Shown: positions 12,393 through 48,240 of the stretch, piece by piece
Layout: every line of letters starts with the position of its first letter
Numbering within the stretch: the first letter of the stretch is position 1
DNA from: Osedax fenrisi
Lineage: Eukaryota; Annelida; Polychaeta; Sabellida; Siboglinidae
Assembly (NCBI GenBank): GCA_964019155.1
Contig: OZ025240.1
Coordinates: 25,854,536-25,918,535 of the forward strand
Length of the DNA: 64,000 nt
Direction of reading: 5' to 3'
Notes under the pieces: model-generated
The model's input: the letters and a program-made list of their open reading frames with translations, nothing else
Told to the model about the DNA's origin: nothing
Databases searched by the model: none
Position numbers and translations under genes: made by a program

Positions 12393-12972
12393 ATTTTTAC
12401 AAAAATTACTCTTATTTCATCGAATATAAATTATTATTATATATATATATATAAATATATATTAAATATTCTTATAATTGAGACAAATAAGGAGTAAAAA
12501 TAACTAGCATTATATTAATATTTGAATACATATAATTATTAATATCTCTACATATTAAATATAGATTACTATTATTTGAATAATAGAAGTATAAAAATAA
12601 TAACTAATCGACATATATAGTTTATATTCTACGTTCTTACCTATATGTTAAACTATGGCTTACTATAGTAATATATGTAAATATAAGTTACTGAGTTTAT
12701 ACCATATTTAGAATTAGATAATATCGTAGGATGATTGTAGACTAATTCATGTATTCTAAAATGATTTACATAATTTACAATTATAGTTGAAATCTAGATG
12801 TATTATATATTGTATTAGGAATTATATTACAATAATAGTAAGTTCATTATGGCTAACATATTGTTAAATTCATATATCGGAGATACATTATTAGAGTGTT
12901 AACTCCTTGCAGAATACCATGGTATTGTTAATATTTAAATAATAACATAATTACATGGCGAACATAATGAAT
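12393..12972. other. Intergenic A/T-rich DNA, no gene seen
   Basis: No supported feature. I found no clear AATAAA signal close after the iGluR-like stop. Confidence 0.35.
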
Positions 12973-13907
12973 GTAGAGGAAAGTCTCCGATTACCGACCC
13001 CCTCATAATACCGACCCATATCGTATCTCAGTAACTATAAGAGATATCAACAAATTATATATATATGAACTGTTTGTAATGTAATGATAAATATGAATAA
13101 GTATTTTGTTTTAAAAAATATGTAATCCTACAATTGTTATTTGATAAAATGTAATATTCTGTTTTTACTTTTTAAATATATAAATAATAACTTTTTTTAA
13201 ATCATTGTAAATACTTTATTAATTAAAAGAAAACTTAATTTGGTACCAAAATATTGTAGATAAATAAAATTTTTATTAGTATTATACAAATTATTTAATT
13301 TGAATGACTATTAACCCATATATCTTAATTATAGAAACCCATATGATTTTCCTATTACTGACCCAATATGATTTCTAATATACAATCAAAATAGATCCGT
13401 ATTTTACTTTGAAATATGTCGTAAGTTGTTTATGTATCATTGATATAAATTAAGGATTCATAATTCCATTCGATTATATACATGATTAATAAGTAAATAT
13501 TAAATAATAATATACACTATTTTAATATAATTACTATAAAGTTTAAATTTAAATTTAATATTACTATTGAAACATAATTTCAATAACAAATAAATTGCGT
13601 GCATGTTATAATTAATTTATGTATATCTACTATTTTTATTGGATATTATAATACTAAAATTATTTATACCACGATTAATTTAGGGGGTCGGTAATAGGAG
13701 AAGTGGGTCGGTATTAAGAACATGTATCCGATTACCGACCCCCCTGTTTATTCTTATTAATTTAATTATAGCAATAATTTAAAATAGCCACATTATTCAT
13801 TATCATAATATTACCCTAATTACAAAATTTCAAATAAATATATTTAATATTGAATAAGTTATTACAAATAGTCATGTAGGGGTCGGTAATCGGAGACTTT
13901 CCCCTAC
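12973..13907. mobile_element. Inverted-repeat element 2 of the AGGGGAAAGT family
   Basis: Left end GTAGAGGAAAGTCTCCGATT then ACCGACCCC. The right end GGGGTCGGTAATCGGAGACT then TTCCCCTAC is its reverse complement. Internal copies of the same end motif occur at 13350-13370 (TATTACTGACCC) and 13683-13745 (GGGGGTCGGTAATAGGAGA, then CCGATTACCGACCCCC). Same organisation as element 1 but a different variable part after GGAAAGT. No transposase frame. Confidence 0.7.
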
Positions 13908-14035
13908 GTACCACATATATGCATATAAATACCGTTTTACAAATTATATAATTTAATAATTAATAATAATAATATTTATTCATTGAAATCTCTTATATAT
14001 ATGAAATCCTATATATTGAATATAATACAAATAGC

Positions 14036-14262
14036 GGATACAAATGGACCCCTCAAGAAGTCATAGTTATAAATAACTGTGAGGGGCTCCGGTCTATACA
14101 ATACAAATAGTAAACAAAATTTCTTGTGTTTTGATTTATCGTTTATTAAGTTCTTGATAAACACCAGAGAATAACAAGAACTGCCTGGAGTCGAATCCGG
14201 GACCTCTGGCTTAATAGCTTTTGGTTATCCCACTGAGCCATAGACTCCGGGGTTTAAGCCAG
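14036..14262 (-). mobile_element. tRNA-derived SINE-like element, family 2
   Basis: On the minus strand, box A-like TGGCTCAGTGGGA (14240-14228) and box B-like GGATTCGACTCC (14198-14187) lie 30 bases apart, as in tRNA promoters. The acceptor stem does not pair, so this is not a functional tRNA. The body (14036-14180) recurs without the tRNA head at 35465-35650. Confidence 0.6.
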
Positions 14263-14764
14263 ACAATTAATATGTCATATAATTATTCTATCATTCTATC
14301 CTATACTCACTTTAAAAAAAAGTATACTATTAAATTACTTTTATTTTTTAAATTAATATATAATGTATAAATAAAAAAATGGGGATCTTCAAAAATTATG
14401 TTTTATTATTATAACTTTATAACATTATGTAAAATATTTATAATCTTTAAGGTTTGAGAGTTTTAAAAAATATTGGTTTTTCATATCTATTTACATGCAA
14501 TCGCAAGAAGAAAGTTGTTAATCCTGTATAGTACGTATATAACAATTCTTCACAATTATATTTGATTAAAAGAATCCTATTTTCTTTTAATAATAGATCT
14601 TTAAATTGGAACATATGTAGGCCCTACAATACCCCTACATTGTAGGGGTATTGGGTGAACCCTATCTAGCGCAGATATCGTACACAACTAGAGATACATC
14701 ATAATTTAACTCTATATAATTGAATTACATAAACATAATTTATTTTTTATAAAAATTATATGTA

Positions 14765-15848
<1,084 letters not shown>

Positions 15849-16589
15849 TCTATATTAAATTACTCATTTTTAAACTATTTACTATATTCTACTAAATATT
15901 TAGAACTGTATAAAATAAATATACTTAGTAGGTACCTATGATTATTATTTTAATTATTAATACACCTCTTGCAAATTTTTCATTTTTAATAATTAACCTA
16001 TGTAGGTTTTACCTATACGTAGTAAATAAGTAAGTATACTTACTTACTTCATCGTACGGAAAGCATATGATAGTGATGAACAACAACTATCTCCATTCTT
16101 CACGATAAGAAATATACAAATTGTATACAATAGTTACCTACATTTAATAATACATATGAATAGGGTTATTGCCTAATATAATAGATTTGTATTTGACTAT
16201 TTTACCATTTTTAGCTAAACTATAAATCTCTGCCTTATATCCATATACAAGTAGGTATACCAGTATACTGCCTACTATCTACAATGTATGTCCTACATAT
16301 ATTAGATGAATAAAAACCTGGTATATTTATTTATTTATATAATATATTATATTATGATATTTTTATTTGTAATGAAATATTCAAGTCATATTTATAATAA
16401 TATAATAGATGGTCATACAAATTTCAAGAATATAACATATTAGTATCTAGTAGGTATAATGATATATATATATATATATATATCATTGTTAAATACTATG
16501 TTGTGATTATAGTGTATAGGTACTTATACAAATAATACCTACTTATAAAAACGTAATAAATATTCTTATTAACAAATGGCAAAAGCGTT
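15849..16589. other. Intergenic A/T-rich DNA, no gene seen
   Basis: Short TA run at 16459-16482 and a GTAAATAAGTAAGTATACTT palindromic patch near 16020. No coding segment. Confidence 0.35.
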
Positions 16590-16966
16590 ATAAATCATAT
16601 TAGCGACTTCCAGGAAACCTAAACAGTGTTAAAAAGCGAATATATCAACGCGGTGGCACCTGTACAATGAGACCCCTCCTCCGCTGTAACAATACAACGG
16701 ACAACGGACAACAATACAACACGTAATACACGTAGTACTAGTGACGTAACATGCCGAAGTGTGTGTGTATGAGTACTATTGGTCTAGGTGTCTAGCGCAC
16801 ACCACCTTACCGTAACAATGCTATGCTTTACTATAGTAATATAAACGCGAAGTCAACGAAGCGTGACCGCCAGCCTATTGTTCTCGGCCGCTAGGTCTGC
16901 GTTCCAGGGAAATGGATAGCTTCATTGATCGTGTGCGCGGACGGACACATTGAATGCTAACATGCA
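16590..16966 (+). promoter_or_regulatory. Candidate promoter and 5' UTR of the WSC/C-type lectin receptor gene
   Basis: A patch of clearly higher G+C than its surroundings directly upstream of the signal-peptide exon, with TGACGTAA (CRE-like) near 16740 and CGCGAAGTCAACGAAGCGTG near 16850. No convincing TATA box position can be chosen. Placement is inferred from composition and from the start codon at 16967. Confidence 0.35.
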
Positions 16967-37314
<20,348 letters not shown>

Positions 37315-37488
37315 CTTAACGGTAACAAGGGGGCGAATTAGTGGGTCAATACGGGGGTTAAGCGTCCCTAGCCCCTCCTGAGATTGTATGTATTACGTGT
37401 GTTATTATACGTGCATAGTGTCAGCCTCCTTCCTGAGATAACATTCTCAGTTACGGGCCTGATATTGTGTAGTGCTATTAACGGATAA

Positions 37489-37494
37489 AATAAA
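37489..37494 (+). promoter_or_regulatory. Polyadenylation signal AATAAA of the receptor gene
   Basis: AATAAA lies 175 bases after the stop in otherwise moderately complex 3' UTR sequence. It is the first good signal downstream. Confidence 0.6.
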
Positions 37495-39101
37495 CTCTGA
37501 TTTAAGTCACAGTCATTATTATACAATGATGTTGATATTTATTACCTGTTCCCGGTATTATCCCATAAGATATATATGTCACATGTCACTTGTCACTATT
37601 TACCTACTTAATATATAGAGTAATACTTAATTGACTATAATATAGACTCTACTCTTATTATTATTATTATTATTATATTGTTATTAAACGTCATAATTTG
37701 TAACGTGTATTTTATAATTTTACATGAATGTTAATTTATTTTATAAACATATTATATTTAAATTGTGATTATTTTAACAATTCACATATATATATAAATA
37801 TTATTTAATTAAAAATAATAATTATATTATAACTTATAAATATATAGATATATAATTTATTAAAAATAAAATGAAATTAATTTAAATATTACATCCTAGA
37901 ATTCTCACATATTAATTTATATTATATCCTATTGATATTATGTTTTATTAGATTAGTAGTACTATACAGTAGCATTATAAAATATTAAATTTGAATATAA
38001 GTTACAACAAATAAATAATAATCGGTAAATTCATTAAATATAGGTTTATGTTAACTATTTATTATCATAAGTGGCTATACTTTTTCATTACAATTATGAT
38101 TTTTATTTGATATTTATTGGTGACAAATAATGGACCAATCAAAATAGTTAATCCCTGATCTTCTCTTTCATTGATCCCTGATTTACTTATGTTTCGATCA
38201 CAAGTGTCATAGATATGTTAAAGATGAATTGAAAATATTCTCAAATTTTATCTTAATAATATGTTCGTTTTCCAGTAAGATTATTCTTTAAATCACATCT
38301 ACTACGCTTAGCTTTAAAGCTAAAGACACAGTCATCAGTGATGACTGAATATGATTATTTGTCATACTTCCTATATATAGAGTATACACTATTATTAATA
38401 TATATTATATTTAAACGGTTTTAAAATAAAATAATAATCGATAATTAGAATAAACTCTAATATGCTTATCTCTCAGTGAGAATATACTTTGGCGGAATAA
38501 CTGTCTCGTTATCAAAGAAACATATATTTCTATAAAGACTTGTTAGAATATATCTTCATATATGTATATAATATATTAAGATGTTTAATGGGTACAATTA
38601 GCAATACAATTGACATTAATTCTATATCATAATTTCATCGAGTTTAGAAAATCATTAGATTATCTATATAGGGTATATAATAAATGATTTTAGAAAGTTA
38701 TATCATGTGAATATATGTCTATTACCTATACTTTTTAGTATGTAAATCTTATCCACTCCGTGCAATTCAATTTGCTGTGAAAGAAAATACCGATACACCA
38801 GATTTATTTAAATATGCATAGAATGCTATATTTTTGAAATTTACTAGCTGAATATTCACTCTAGATAATATTAAAGTTATAACTATATATTTATAAAATA
38901 TATACATATTACAAAAATTCTCCATTAGGGTTTCAGTATTGGTACACTTTCCTTACAATCCATAATAGATTTAAATAACTCTATTCTAATATATTCTATA
39001 GTTTCTAATATAATATATATATATTTATAAATAATAACTAATATATTAGTATAATTATATTTGTTAACACAAAGTTTTAAAATCAATATGTAGGTACAGG
39101 T

Positions 39102-39142
39102 CATAGATATAGAGTACCATATATGGTACTCTAAATCTATGG
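39102..39142. repeat. Palindrome, about 41 bp
   Basis: CATAGATATAGAGTACCAT followed by ATATGGTACTCTAAATCTATG, nearly perfect. Confidence 0.85.
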
Positions 39143-39328
39143 TACAGGTGTAGGTATATTAGTTACTATAGTAACTATATATAGGCAAATCGTTGTTATA
39201 GGTAATTAGATAATTACAGGTATTTTTAAATCACATTTAATATTTATATATATATATATATTACAAAAACTATGAAATTGGGTTAATAAATATTTATTAT
39301 AAATATAAGCTTATCAATTATAATTGAA

Positions 39329-39382
39329 TATTACTATATATAATAATGAATTTATAAATTCATTATTATATATAGTAATATT
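39329..39382. repeat. Palindrome, about 54 bp
   Basis: ATATTACTATATATAATAAT followed by GAATTTATAAATTC and the mirrored arm; essentially perfect. Confidence 0.85.
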
Positions 39383-39882
39383 TATTTTAAATTTATCCTT
39401 CTTATCTCTGAATATAATATATTAATAATTACTATCTATAGATATATATATAATATTTAATTCTATATACCTTCTATATAATACAATTTTAACTAGCTCA
39501 GCTATTTATCATTACTTTCACTAATATGATTAATATATTCAGTAAAATCTGATATAATAATAGATTTTTATTTTATTATTGTAATGGTATCTATAAATAT
39601 ATGGAGGTAATATATGGATAATAGTATATGACTAATAGAACTAAACAAATATTAATCTTTTACATATTTGGTTTTTACATTTACTTGTATATGATATAAT
39701 ACTGGGGAATACCAAGACCTCCACGATATTACCTATACTAATAGCATAGAGAACTTCGTTCTCTATGACTAATTGATTATGTGTTGAGGTTTTTTACTTA
39801 TTTTATTTTTTTATTATGTATTGAGGTTTTATGTATTACTACGTTGAGTATGTGGATTTCATTGACTTGTAACGGGGAATAG

Positions 39883-40096
39883 CCACAGAGCTAGAGAGAA
39901 AGGTCTCTCTAGCTCTGTGGGAATAGCACACTTATGACGAAATAGAGAACAAAATGAATCACTTGGTTGTTTATGATCACATTCATTGACTTGTATATAT
40001 GCCATAGAGCTAGAGAGAAAGCTCTATGATATATGCCCATAGATATAGGAGCGAATTCGCTCCTATGTCTATGTATATGCCCAATACAAGTCAATG
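39883..40096. repeat. Cluster of nested hairpins
   Basis: Hairpin 39883-39920 (CCACAGAGCTAGAGAG.. / ..CTCTCTAGCTCTGTGG). The outer pair CATTGACTTGTAT (39984) / ATACAAGTCAATG (40084) encloses two smaller hairpins, CATAGAGCT../..AGCTCTATG and CATAGATATAGGAGCGAATT / CGCTCCTATGTCTATG. Confidence 0.85.
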
Positions 40097-41630
40097 ATCA
40101 CATTGAACAGGAAGATCTTTGGTAATTATATTTATACACTCTAATATTATTGGTAAATATTATTTAAGTCCATGGTTACTGAATTTTGAATATTAATAAT
40201 AATAATGTAAATATTATTATAATGGTAATTTAATTTAATTTTTGTAAGTAATAGATTAATATCAATAAATTAAATGATGTATATTATCTTAATTACGTTC
40301 CATATAAATGTATATTATTATATTAGAAACGACTTATAAATATATATTCACAAAATTATTTTACAATATTTTTAAAATATAAAATAATTCTATTTTAAAT
40401 AATTTAATATAAGATTATATTGCATTTTATATATTATATTTATATTATATATATTACATTATATTACTAATATATAATCATCGATAAACGTATTACAAAT
40501 TATATTTTAATATCATATTACATGGTAACAATAATGGTCGCAACAATCTATCGCCGTTAGACTAACAGAAATGTTATTTTAATATATATATATAATATAT
40601 TAATATTATTATAATATAATATAATAATATATACAGTATTAACATTAAATGAATATTATTTAATATGAAGAGTTTACATATATTAAAATATGGATATTAT
40701 CTCATATAATATATGGTCATTATTATGACCATTAAGTATGACAGTATGACATTATGATAAAGGTGCGATAATTAATATATTAGTCAACAATTATAATAAT
40801 ATTATATTATTATATTAAATATAAATATAATATATAACATATTATATATATATATATAAATATATTAAATTCAATATAATACTGACAATATTAATAACTG
40901 ATATAGACTCTATGAATCATAGAGTTTGTGATAGATATTTAAAAATAATAAATATTTGCTTCATTATTATAATGATTATATCGTATAGTATATTTGATTA
41001 TAAATTTAAGTATTCAATTTAATTGTATTCAATTAATTTAACGTATTTAAAATATCGCATGCAATTTCCCAATAATTGATTCTTCCATCTTTCCTAAGAT
41101 TTATATTATTTTCTATTTTTCCTTAATTTTACTGTAACTTAAAATATTTATAAATAATGTTATTAAATTATATCATATTATATATTTCATATTATTAATT
41201 ATATTTAACAATATTAATCCGTAAATTCATGAATAATATTAGTATTTAGCGTACTATTCAATAGAACATTTTATAATTATTTCATAGGCATATTCATAGA
41301 TGTATAATACTCTCATTAATTAGCTACTAACTTTCATAATTTTCATTATTTCCTTATACCGAAATTAATTTCTGCTAAACTGGAAATAATGCTACTCTAT
41401 ATTAGTAATATGTATCGATAGGAAATTTAAAATATTATCTATTATTTAACATATATTATATATAGTAATATATTCTATAAATATACAATACATTGAATAT
41501 ACTCCAGTATAATTAGTTATCCTTAATAATAATAATACTATTTATTTATGATATTTATTTGTTATAATTTTGATTTTAAATACACTATTTTAATATAGTT
41601 AATTTTATTATTTGTATTCTTAATGCGTAT

Positions 41631-41636
<6 letters not shown>

Positions 41637-41686
<50 letters not shown>

Positions 41687-41865
41687 ATTATATAATAATA
41701 TATTTATATATATATATATATATATATATTATAAATTATATAATAATATAAATATATTATTATATATTAATATTAATATATATATATATATATATATTAT
41801 AAATATATAATAATATTAATATTAATATATATATATATATATATATTATAAATTATATAATAATA

Positions 41866-41956
<91 letters not shown>

Positions 41957-41998
41957 TATAAATTATATAATAATATATTTATATATATATATTATAAA
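41637..41998. repeat. Compound TA satellite
   Basis: Alternation of (TA)n runs with the spacer TTATAAATTATATAATAATA, repeated about five times. Confidence 0.9.
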
Positions 41999-42473
41999 CT
42001 AAAAATAAAATAATTATCAATATAGGGCAATATAGTTTATATAATTAATATAATAACAAATAGTATAGTTACAATGTAAATTTAATCTCATAATAAAAAA
42101 TAATGTATTACACATATTAGATGAATAGTAATATCAATAAATTCTATTTTAGAAAGAAATTATTGTAATTATAATTACGTGAATACAATTTAAATCAATG
42201 AAAATAATTAGTAAGTTACTAATAATAGCTCTATTTTTTTGTTATTCTATACACTAGATTAATTTTCTAAATTCAGTTCATGAATTTCTTTTTACAGAAA
42301 TTTAATAAATGTACATTACTTACTAATAATTAATTTTATGAATTATACCATTATTTTATTATATTATATTATATTTTATTATATTTAGCTTTGTGAATGT
42401 ATAATAAAAAATGATGATAAACCCCCATATATGGATAGGTATAAAGATAAGGCATTATAAGGAAGACGTTAGG

Positions 42474-42542
42474 ATGAAAACTGCTACTCCCATCAGGGTT
42501 ATTCCGAGCGGAAAAGTTTACAGACAGATCTTTGATGCAGAG
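42474..42542 (+). CDS. CCDC180-like exon with probable start codon
   Basis: ATG at 42474 opens MKTATPIRVIPSGKVYRQIF, then DAE and donor GAG/GTTTAA. The GKVYRQxFDAE block sits close to the N terminus in this family, which supports this start. The frame is open a little upstream (acceptor-like TTATAAG at 42461), so a non-coding first exon is possible. Confidence 0.65.
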
Positions 42543-42696
42543 GTTTAATATTACGCATATATTTGTACTTATATATTAGTTGTTATATATAACTTATATA
42601 TAACTTAGTATATCATATAATAATATATCTATATAATTTAGAATAAAGTAATAATAGATTATTAAATAATTTTCATAAATTAATTATATTTATTTG

Positions 42697-42743
<47 letters not shown>

Positions 42744-43421
42744 TTTAATTATAAACAATTATAAATGGCTATAAAAATAGATTATTATACTTTATTAATT
42801 ATAAATTAATCGATTCATAAAGCATAATTATATAGGATTACGTTACGATTATATTACTACGATAAATACATATTCATAGCCGTATTACGATTATCATAAT
42901 AAATATTAGCTAACGTTACATAACATTACATAATCATACCTTTTACTAACAAAATGAAACCGCGTTCTGGTATACCGGGGTAGTAATCTTATTAGGGTTG
43001 CACCCGTGGTGGTGGCAGTGGTGGCGGTGGTGGTAGTCGTAGCATAATTGGCCGTAGTCCAACTACCCACTAGACAATAATATGCACACGCTAGGTAATC
43101 CAATAACGCAAGGGCGTGGCTCTCTCACAATACAACAATGGGCGAGGGGCATCCAGCTAAATAGACATTACGTAAGGGTAGCGGTTGTCTTCCTAGTTAT
43201 TAATTATTAGTATCGTCGATCACTTTACGAATAGACAGCCAGCGAGAAGGTACGTTTTAGCTCTTCGCGCGTGTGATCTGTTTGTTGTTTAACTTATAGT
43301 AAGTGAGTATTATTAATACTAAAACTTTTCATTATATATATAACTGCTAATTAAATACTAATTAAATGCTAATACATAATGTATATTAAAATAGATATAC
43401 AAATTTATATTATAAAATATT

Positions 43422-43474
<53 letters not shown>

Positions 43475-46400
43475 TAATTTAAATATTAAATAATCAAATT
43501 AACTATAGAAGTTATTTCTATAATTACCAGTCCCTTCACGAGTTTATACCCGACCATTATAAGTATTACAATTTTATATAGAACGAAACAATCCATTATT
43601 ATAAGGTCAAGAATAATACCAATCAAGAGGCTTATCGTTCTATTATATGTGTATATAAATTATTGAATGCAACATCTGACCATGACTTCGTCACCACACA
43701 GACGCAGCTGGTGAAGGCATTAACCGATAGGGAGAAAACTAAAGAGTTTGACCTTCGTCATGGCAACCCTCTTTCGAAGAGCACAAAGAAACTAACAGAT
43801 CTTGATGGGTTTACTTTAGTTTACGTGTAGTCGAATTTAGAACTTATCGAAAGTTACTCTACTTTATATTTTAGAATAGTACGATATCTCGATGAATAAT
43901 TGCTTTAAAATTATCCATCTCGTTGTGAAAATACTCATTCGTTATAATTATATAATATTATAATACAGCTATATTAAAATATCAGAATTGTATATGTAAT
44001 GTAAATATTATATTTATGTATTTATATATTATAGTTATATACTATTTTATTTATTATAAATAAAATAGTAATAATAATTATGATATATTCGATATGATAC
44101 AAATTATTTTACAATCTTTATTACATAATATAATTGATCTAAAGTAATCGCGTACTATCATTGATTACTCGCGCCTCGTTAGATTTGAGATGATAAGGAC
44201 AGACAAACAGTTGATTCCGATAGCGACGATATTCACGAATGATGCGCCGGGACTTCTCAGCGAGAGAGGTCGCACCTGGATCAAAGGTCAACCCAATGAA
44301 CCCGCTGAAAAACACGTCGTTTCGCAAAAGTTACTACGAATATATGCTGCGCGTACTCTATTTATGTAAACCATTACTAATCTAAATAACTTTTATAGTA
44401 TCTTATAGTACAGTCAACGTACAGTTAAGTATAGTTATAATAGTTCATAATAGATTAAAATGGAGTATACATTATCTATTAACGTTTATACAATATAATC
44501 CCTATTTATTTATATCCATTAATTAAAACGAATAAGCACTACGCTAATTATTAATCGATGATACCCGCCGCACTGAAGGAAACCGGATGAGTTGGCAACA
44601 CTCTCGAACCAAGCGAACAGTAGACTAGTGTACGCCCTGCCCGACATCGTAGGTTTGTAGCACATACCATCAGCAGCAGTATTGTATAGCATTAACAGCG
44701 TTATCATACACCATTAGCAGCATTGTCATATACCATTAGTAGTATTATCATACACCATTAGCAGCATTGTCATATACCATTAGTAGTATTATCATATACC
44801 ATTAGCAGCATTGTCATATACCATTAGAAGCATTATTGTGTATCATTAGTAGTATTATCATATACCATTAACAGTAGTATCATGTATCATTATCAGTAAT
44901 AGTATTATTATCAGTATTATCATATACCATTAGTAGTATTATCATATACCATTAGCAGCAGTATCATGTACCATTAGTAGTAGTATCATGTATCATTTAC
45001 AGCAGTGTCATATAGCATAATCAGCAGTAGACATCGTATCATTAAGAGCCATATTATTACATATTATTAGCAGCAATATCATGTATTATTATCGGAGATA
45101 TCATGTATTATAAGCAGAGATATCATGCATTATTAGAGGATATATCATGCATTATAAGAAGAGATATCATACATTATTAGTGGATATATCATATATCACC
45201 GTACTTCACTAACTAAACACAATGTAGAGACTTCGAAGCGAGGATCTGATATCATCGAAAGAGTGGCGGGGCGAAGGAAGAGTCGCCATGACAAAATGGT
45301 GGCAGATCTACACGATGAATTCTCAATTATTAGTAAGGTTTGCGCTATTATTAGTAAGGTTTGCGTTATTATTAGTAAGGTTTGTAGTTATTATTAGTAA
45401 GGTTTGCGTTATTATTATATCATATATGGGCTTTCTCCACCTGGCTGATTGTAGAAGTAAGAGCCCATCAATACAATTAGCCTTACATATTATGACATTA
45501 TGATAATTCGTAGTCTAACATATGTGAATTATAAATAAGAATTTGTGCACTTACGTATAGTTAATAAGTTCGTTATTGTTAATTATACTTTATATATGCT
45601 TGATTAACTACCCGTGTGTCTCAGCAGAATAAGTGGTTTAATACGCTGGTAGTAGGATGCACATTTAAACATTATCACACAATAGGTCTAATATTTAGAT
45701 GTGATCTTATATAATGTAATGTACACATAATATAATACGTGTTACGATACACTTGTGTGAGAGTATTCAACAGATTGTAGTGTGTATGATGCTGCTCTAT
45801 ATTAATAGCTCTACTGTTTATTTAATTATTATAAAATTAATTTTTATTATTAGTTCTATTTAACAATGATATATTATTATTATAATTATAATTGTTTAAT
45901 TTTACAAGTATACTCATATATATTTATACAATTTTATAAATACCATTGATACCATAAATACAAAATTGAATATAAATTTCTATATTTTTTTCTGTACTTT
46001 TTTAATATGAATTTTATAAATTTCTTTTTATTTCTTAAATTTATATTCATTTAAAATAAAAATATATTGAATTATTTATTAATAATTAACGTTTGAAAAT
46101 ATTTCTATATAATGGTTAATTAACGATATAGCCGCTCTCATTTTAAGGCACCCATTGTTTTAATGAGAGCCGATCTTTATTTATTTAAATAAATGATTGA
46201 AGGGACATCAGAGCTATTTGGTTATAAGTGTAAGATGAATTGGATGAAAGGACCAAAATGAAATAACAATAATAATTAATATATATAAGAGTATGGTGTG
46301 ATGTACTAAATGGAAGCGAGTTTAAACTATTAACTCATATATATGTGTATATGTTCAACAATAGTAAATATGTATATCTTAAGGGCAAGCCATATACCTA

Positions 46401-48179
46401 TATTATGTTAATGTAAAAGATACAAAAAGGAGTATTTTTCAAATAATAATTAGCCTATCATATGTTATCATTAAATGTACATTTTGTTTATCTTCTTTAG
46501 AAACAAACACAGAATAAACAAAATTTATTTTCAAAATAATTATAATGATTATTATAAAAAATTTTGTTTACATTAATGTGGCTAATAATGATACATATAT
46601 CAATATGATATACTACAAATTTAAATGCAATAATTCATCATTACTATATGATTTATATATTTATGTGAACGTAATTCGAACAAATATTTATTTTAATAAA
46701 ATAAGTTTTAATTAAATTTATACTATTTATTGATAAAATAAATATTTTCATAACAAATATATATATTACATGTATATATAAATCATTATTTTTATAGAAA
46801 CTAAAATATATATTATGTGTACAAATATAATAAAAAATATATACAGATAATTAAAATATATATGTATATCTATTATATATATATTTAAAATTAAATCTTA
46901 TTTTATCAAAATATTAAAGTTAAATATTTTAATTAATAGTTTTATTGGGGTTTTAAAGGCTTCTTTTATCATTTCTGTTCCACATAAAAGCATAATTTAT
47001 GTATCAATTTAATTATAATTTCTCAATAAATTGTATATAAAATATATATAAATCAATATCAAAAGATTTGTATTCCCCCTTTGTAGTGTATCTACTGCTC
47101 TTACTTTGAAGTCTTTTAGGAATAAACTAAATAAAATATTTTATTTATATTTAATAGATTATTATAAATAATAAAATTCTTATTATTTATTGTATATATT
47201 GTTGTGATCGGAAAAAAATAACATAAAACAATATAAAATTAACAAAAATAATAGTTAATATTTTAATATTTATATAGAATTAAATTGAATTGAAAATATT
47301 TATTGGATTTTAAATTAAAATTTGTTTTCATATCTTTTTCATATTTTCATTTTTTTCTTAATTGTAATAGCTTCACATTAAAACTTTATTCATATTTTCC
47401 TCTTAGCCGAATGGAGTTCATGTGTTATTTATAATTTAATAATACTTCTTAATCTGAACATAATATAATTTATATTATTATTTAATGTATTATTTTATAA
47501 TATATTCACAGATATGTATCAAATTATGAATGGTCACAAAATTACCAAAAAATGTATTATATATCTGTTATTTTGTTCATAATATTTTTATACTTTTATT
47601 TGTTTCTGTTATTTTATTTCATAGATACATTTATGGTTATATAGAATGTATACATATTTATTATAATATATATATTATTAACACATAATTAAATATTAAA
47701 TAATATCATTTATATATTCCATGAGTTCCATTTTATATTATATATTATTTTTATATTTAAAAATATTCAACAGAAAATAGAACCTAAAATAAAAGAAATG
47801 AGCAAAATATTATTAAGTAATTTATCAGAAGATCAAATGGAAATTGATAAATTATTAATTTTAACTGAAAATGATTATGTTTGTATTATATTTCTATCAA
47901 AATTGAAGTATTTCATCATGTATGTTAACAATTTATTTATTCAGTCGTTAATCAAATATACAAGAAAGGAATTAAATGAATTTTGGGAGGTAATATGCGA
48001 GCATTCGAATAAAAGGTATCAACTAATAGAAAGTTTCTATGCTGAAGTACAATTATTAGAAGATAGAAGACTAAATGATGTTAGTCTAAATATATATATA
48101 TATATATTATTATTAGTATCAGATTTAGGTATAATTACCTGGGTAATTGTAGAAGCATTGCTGCTTGTCGAGACAATTA

Positions 48180-48240
<61 letters not shown>

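Larger units (their letters stand above)
37500..42473. other. Gene-free A/T desert with palindromes and TA arrays
   Basis: I find no exon on either strand. Listed separately: palindromes at 39102-39142, 39329-39382 and 39883-40096, and compound TA arrays at 41637-41998. A motif ACTGAAACCC/GTACACTTTCC near 38926-38955 resembles an end of the AGGGGAAAGT family. Confidence 0.5.

Noticed and set aside
42906..43103. Minus-strand frame rich in Thr/Ala
   Set aside because: Produced by a GGTGGT/GGCGGT trinucleotide stretch; no family resemblance or splice context.
44519..44707. Minus-strand frame of 62 codons
   Set aside because: The plus strand holds the CCDC180-like exon 44579-44652 (..VYALPDIV) in correct phase.
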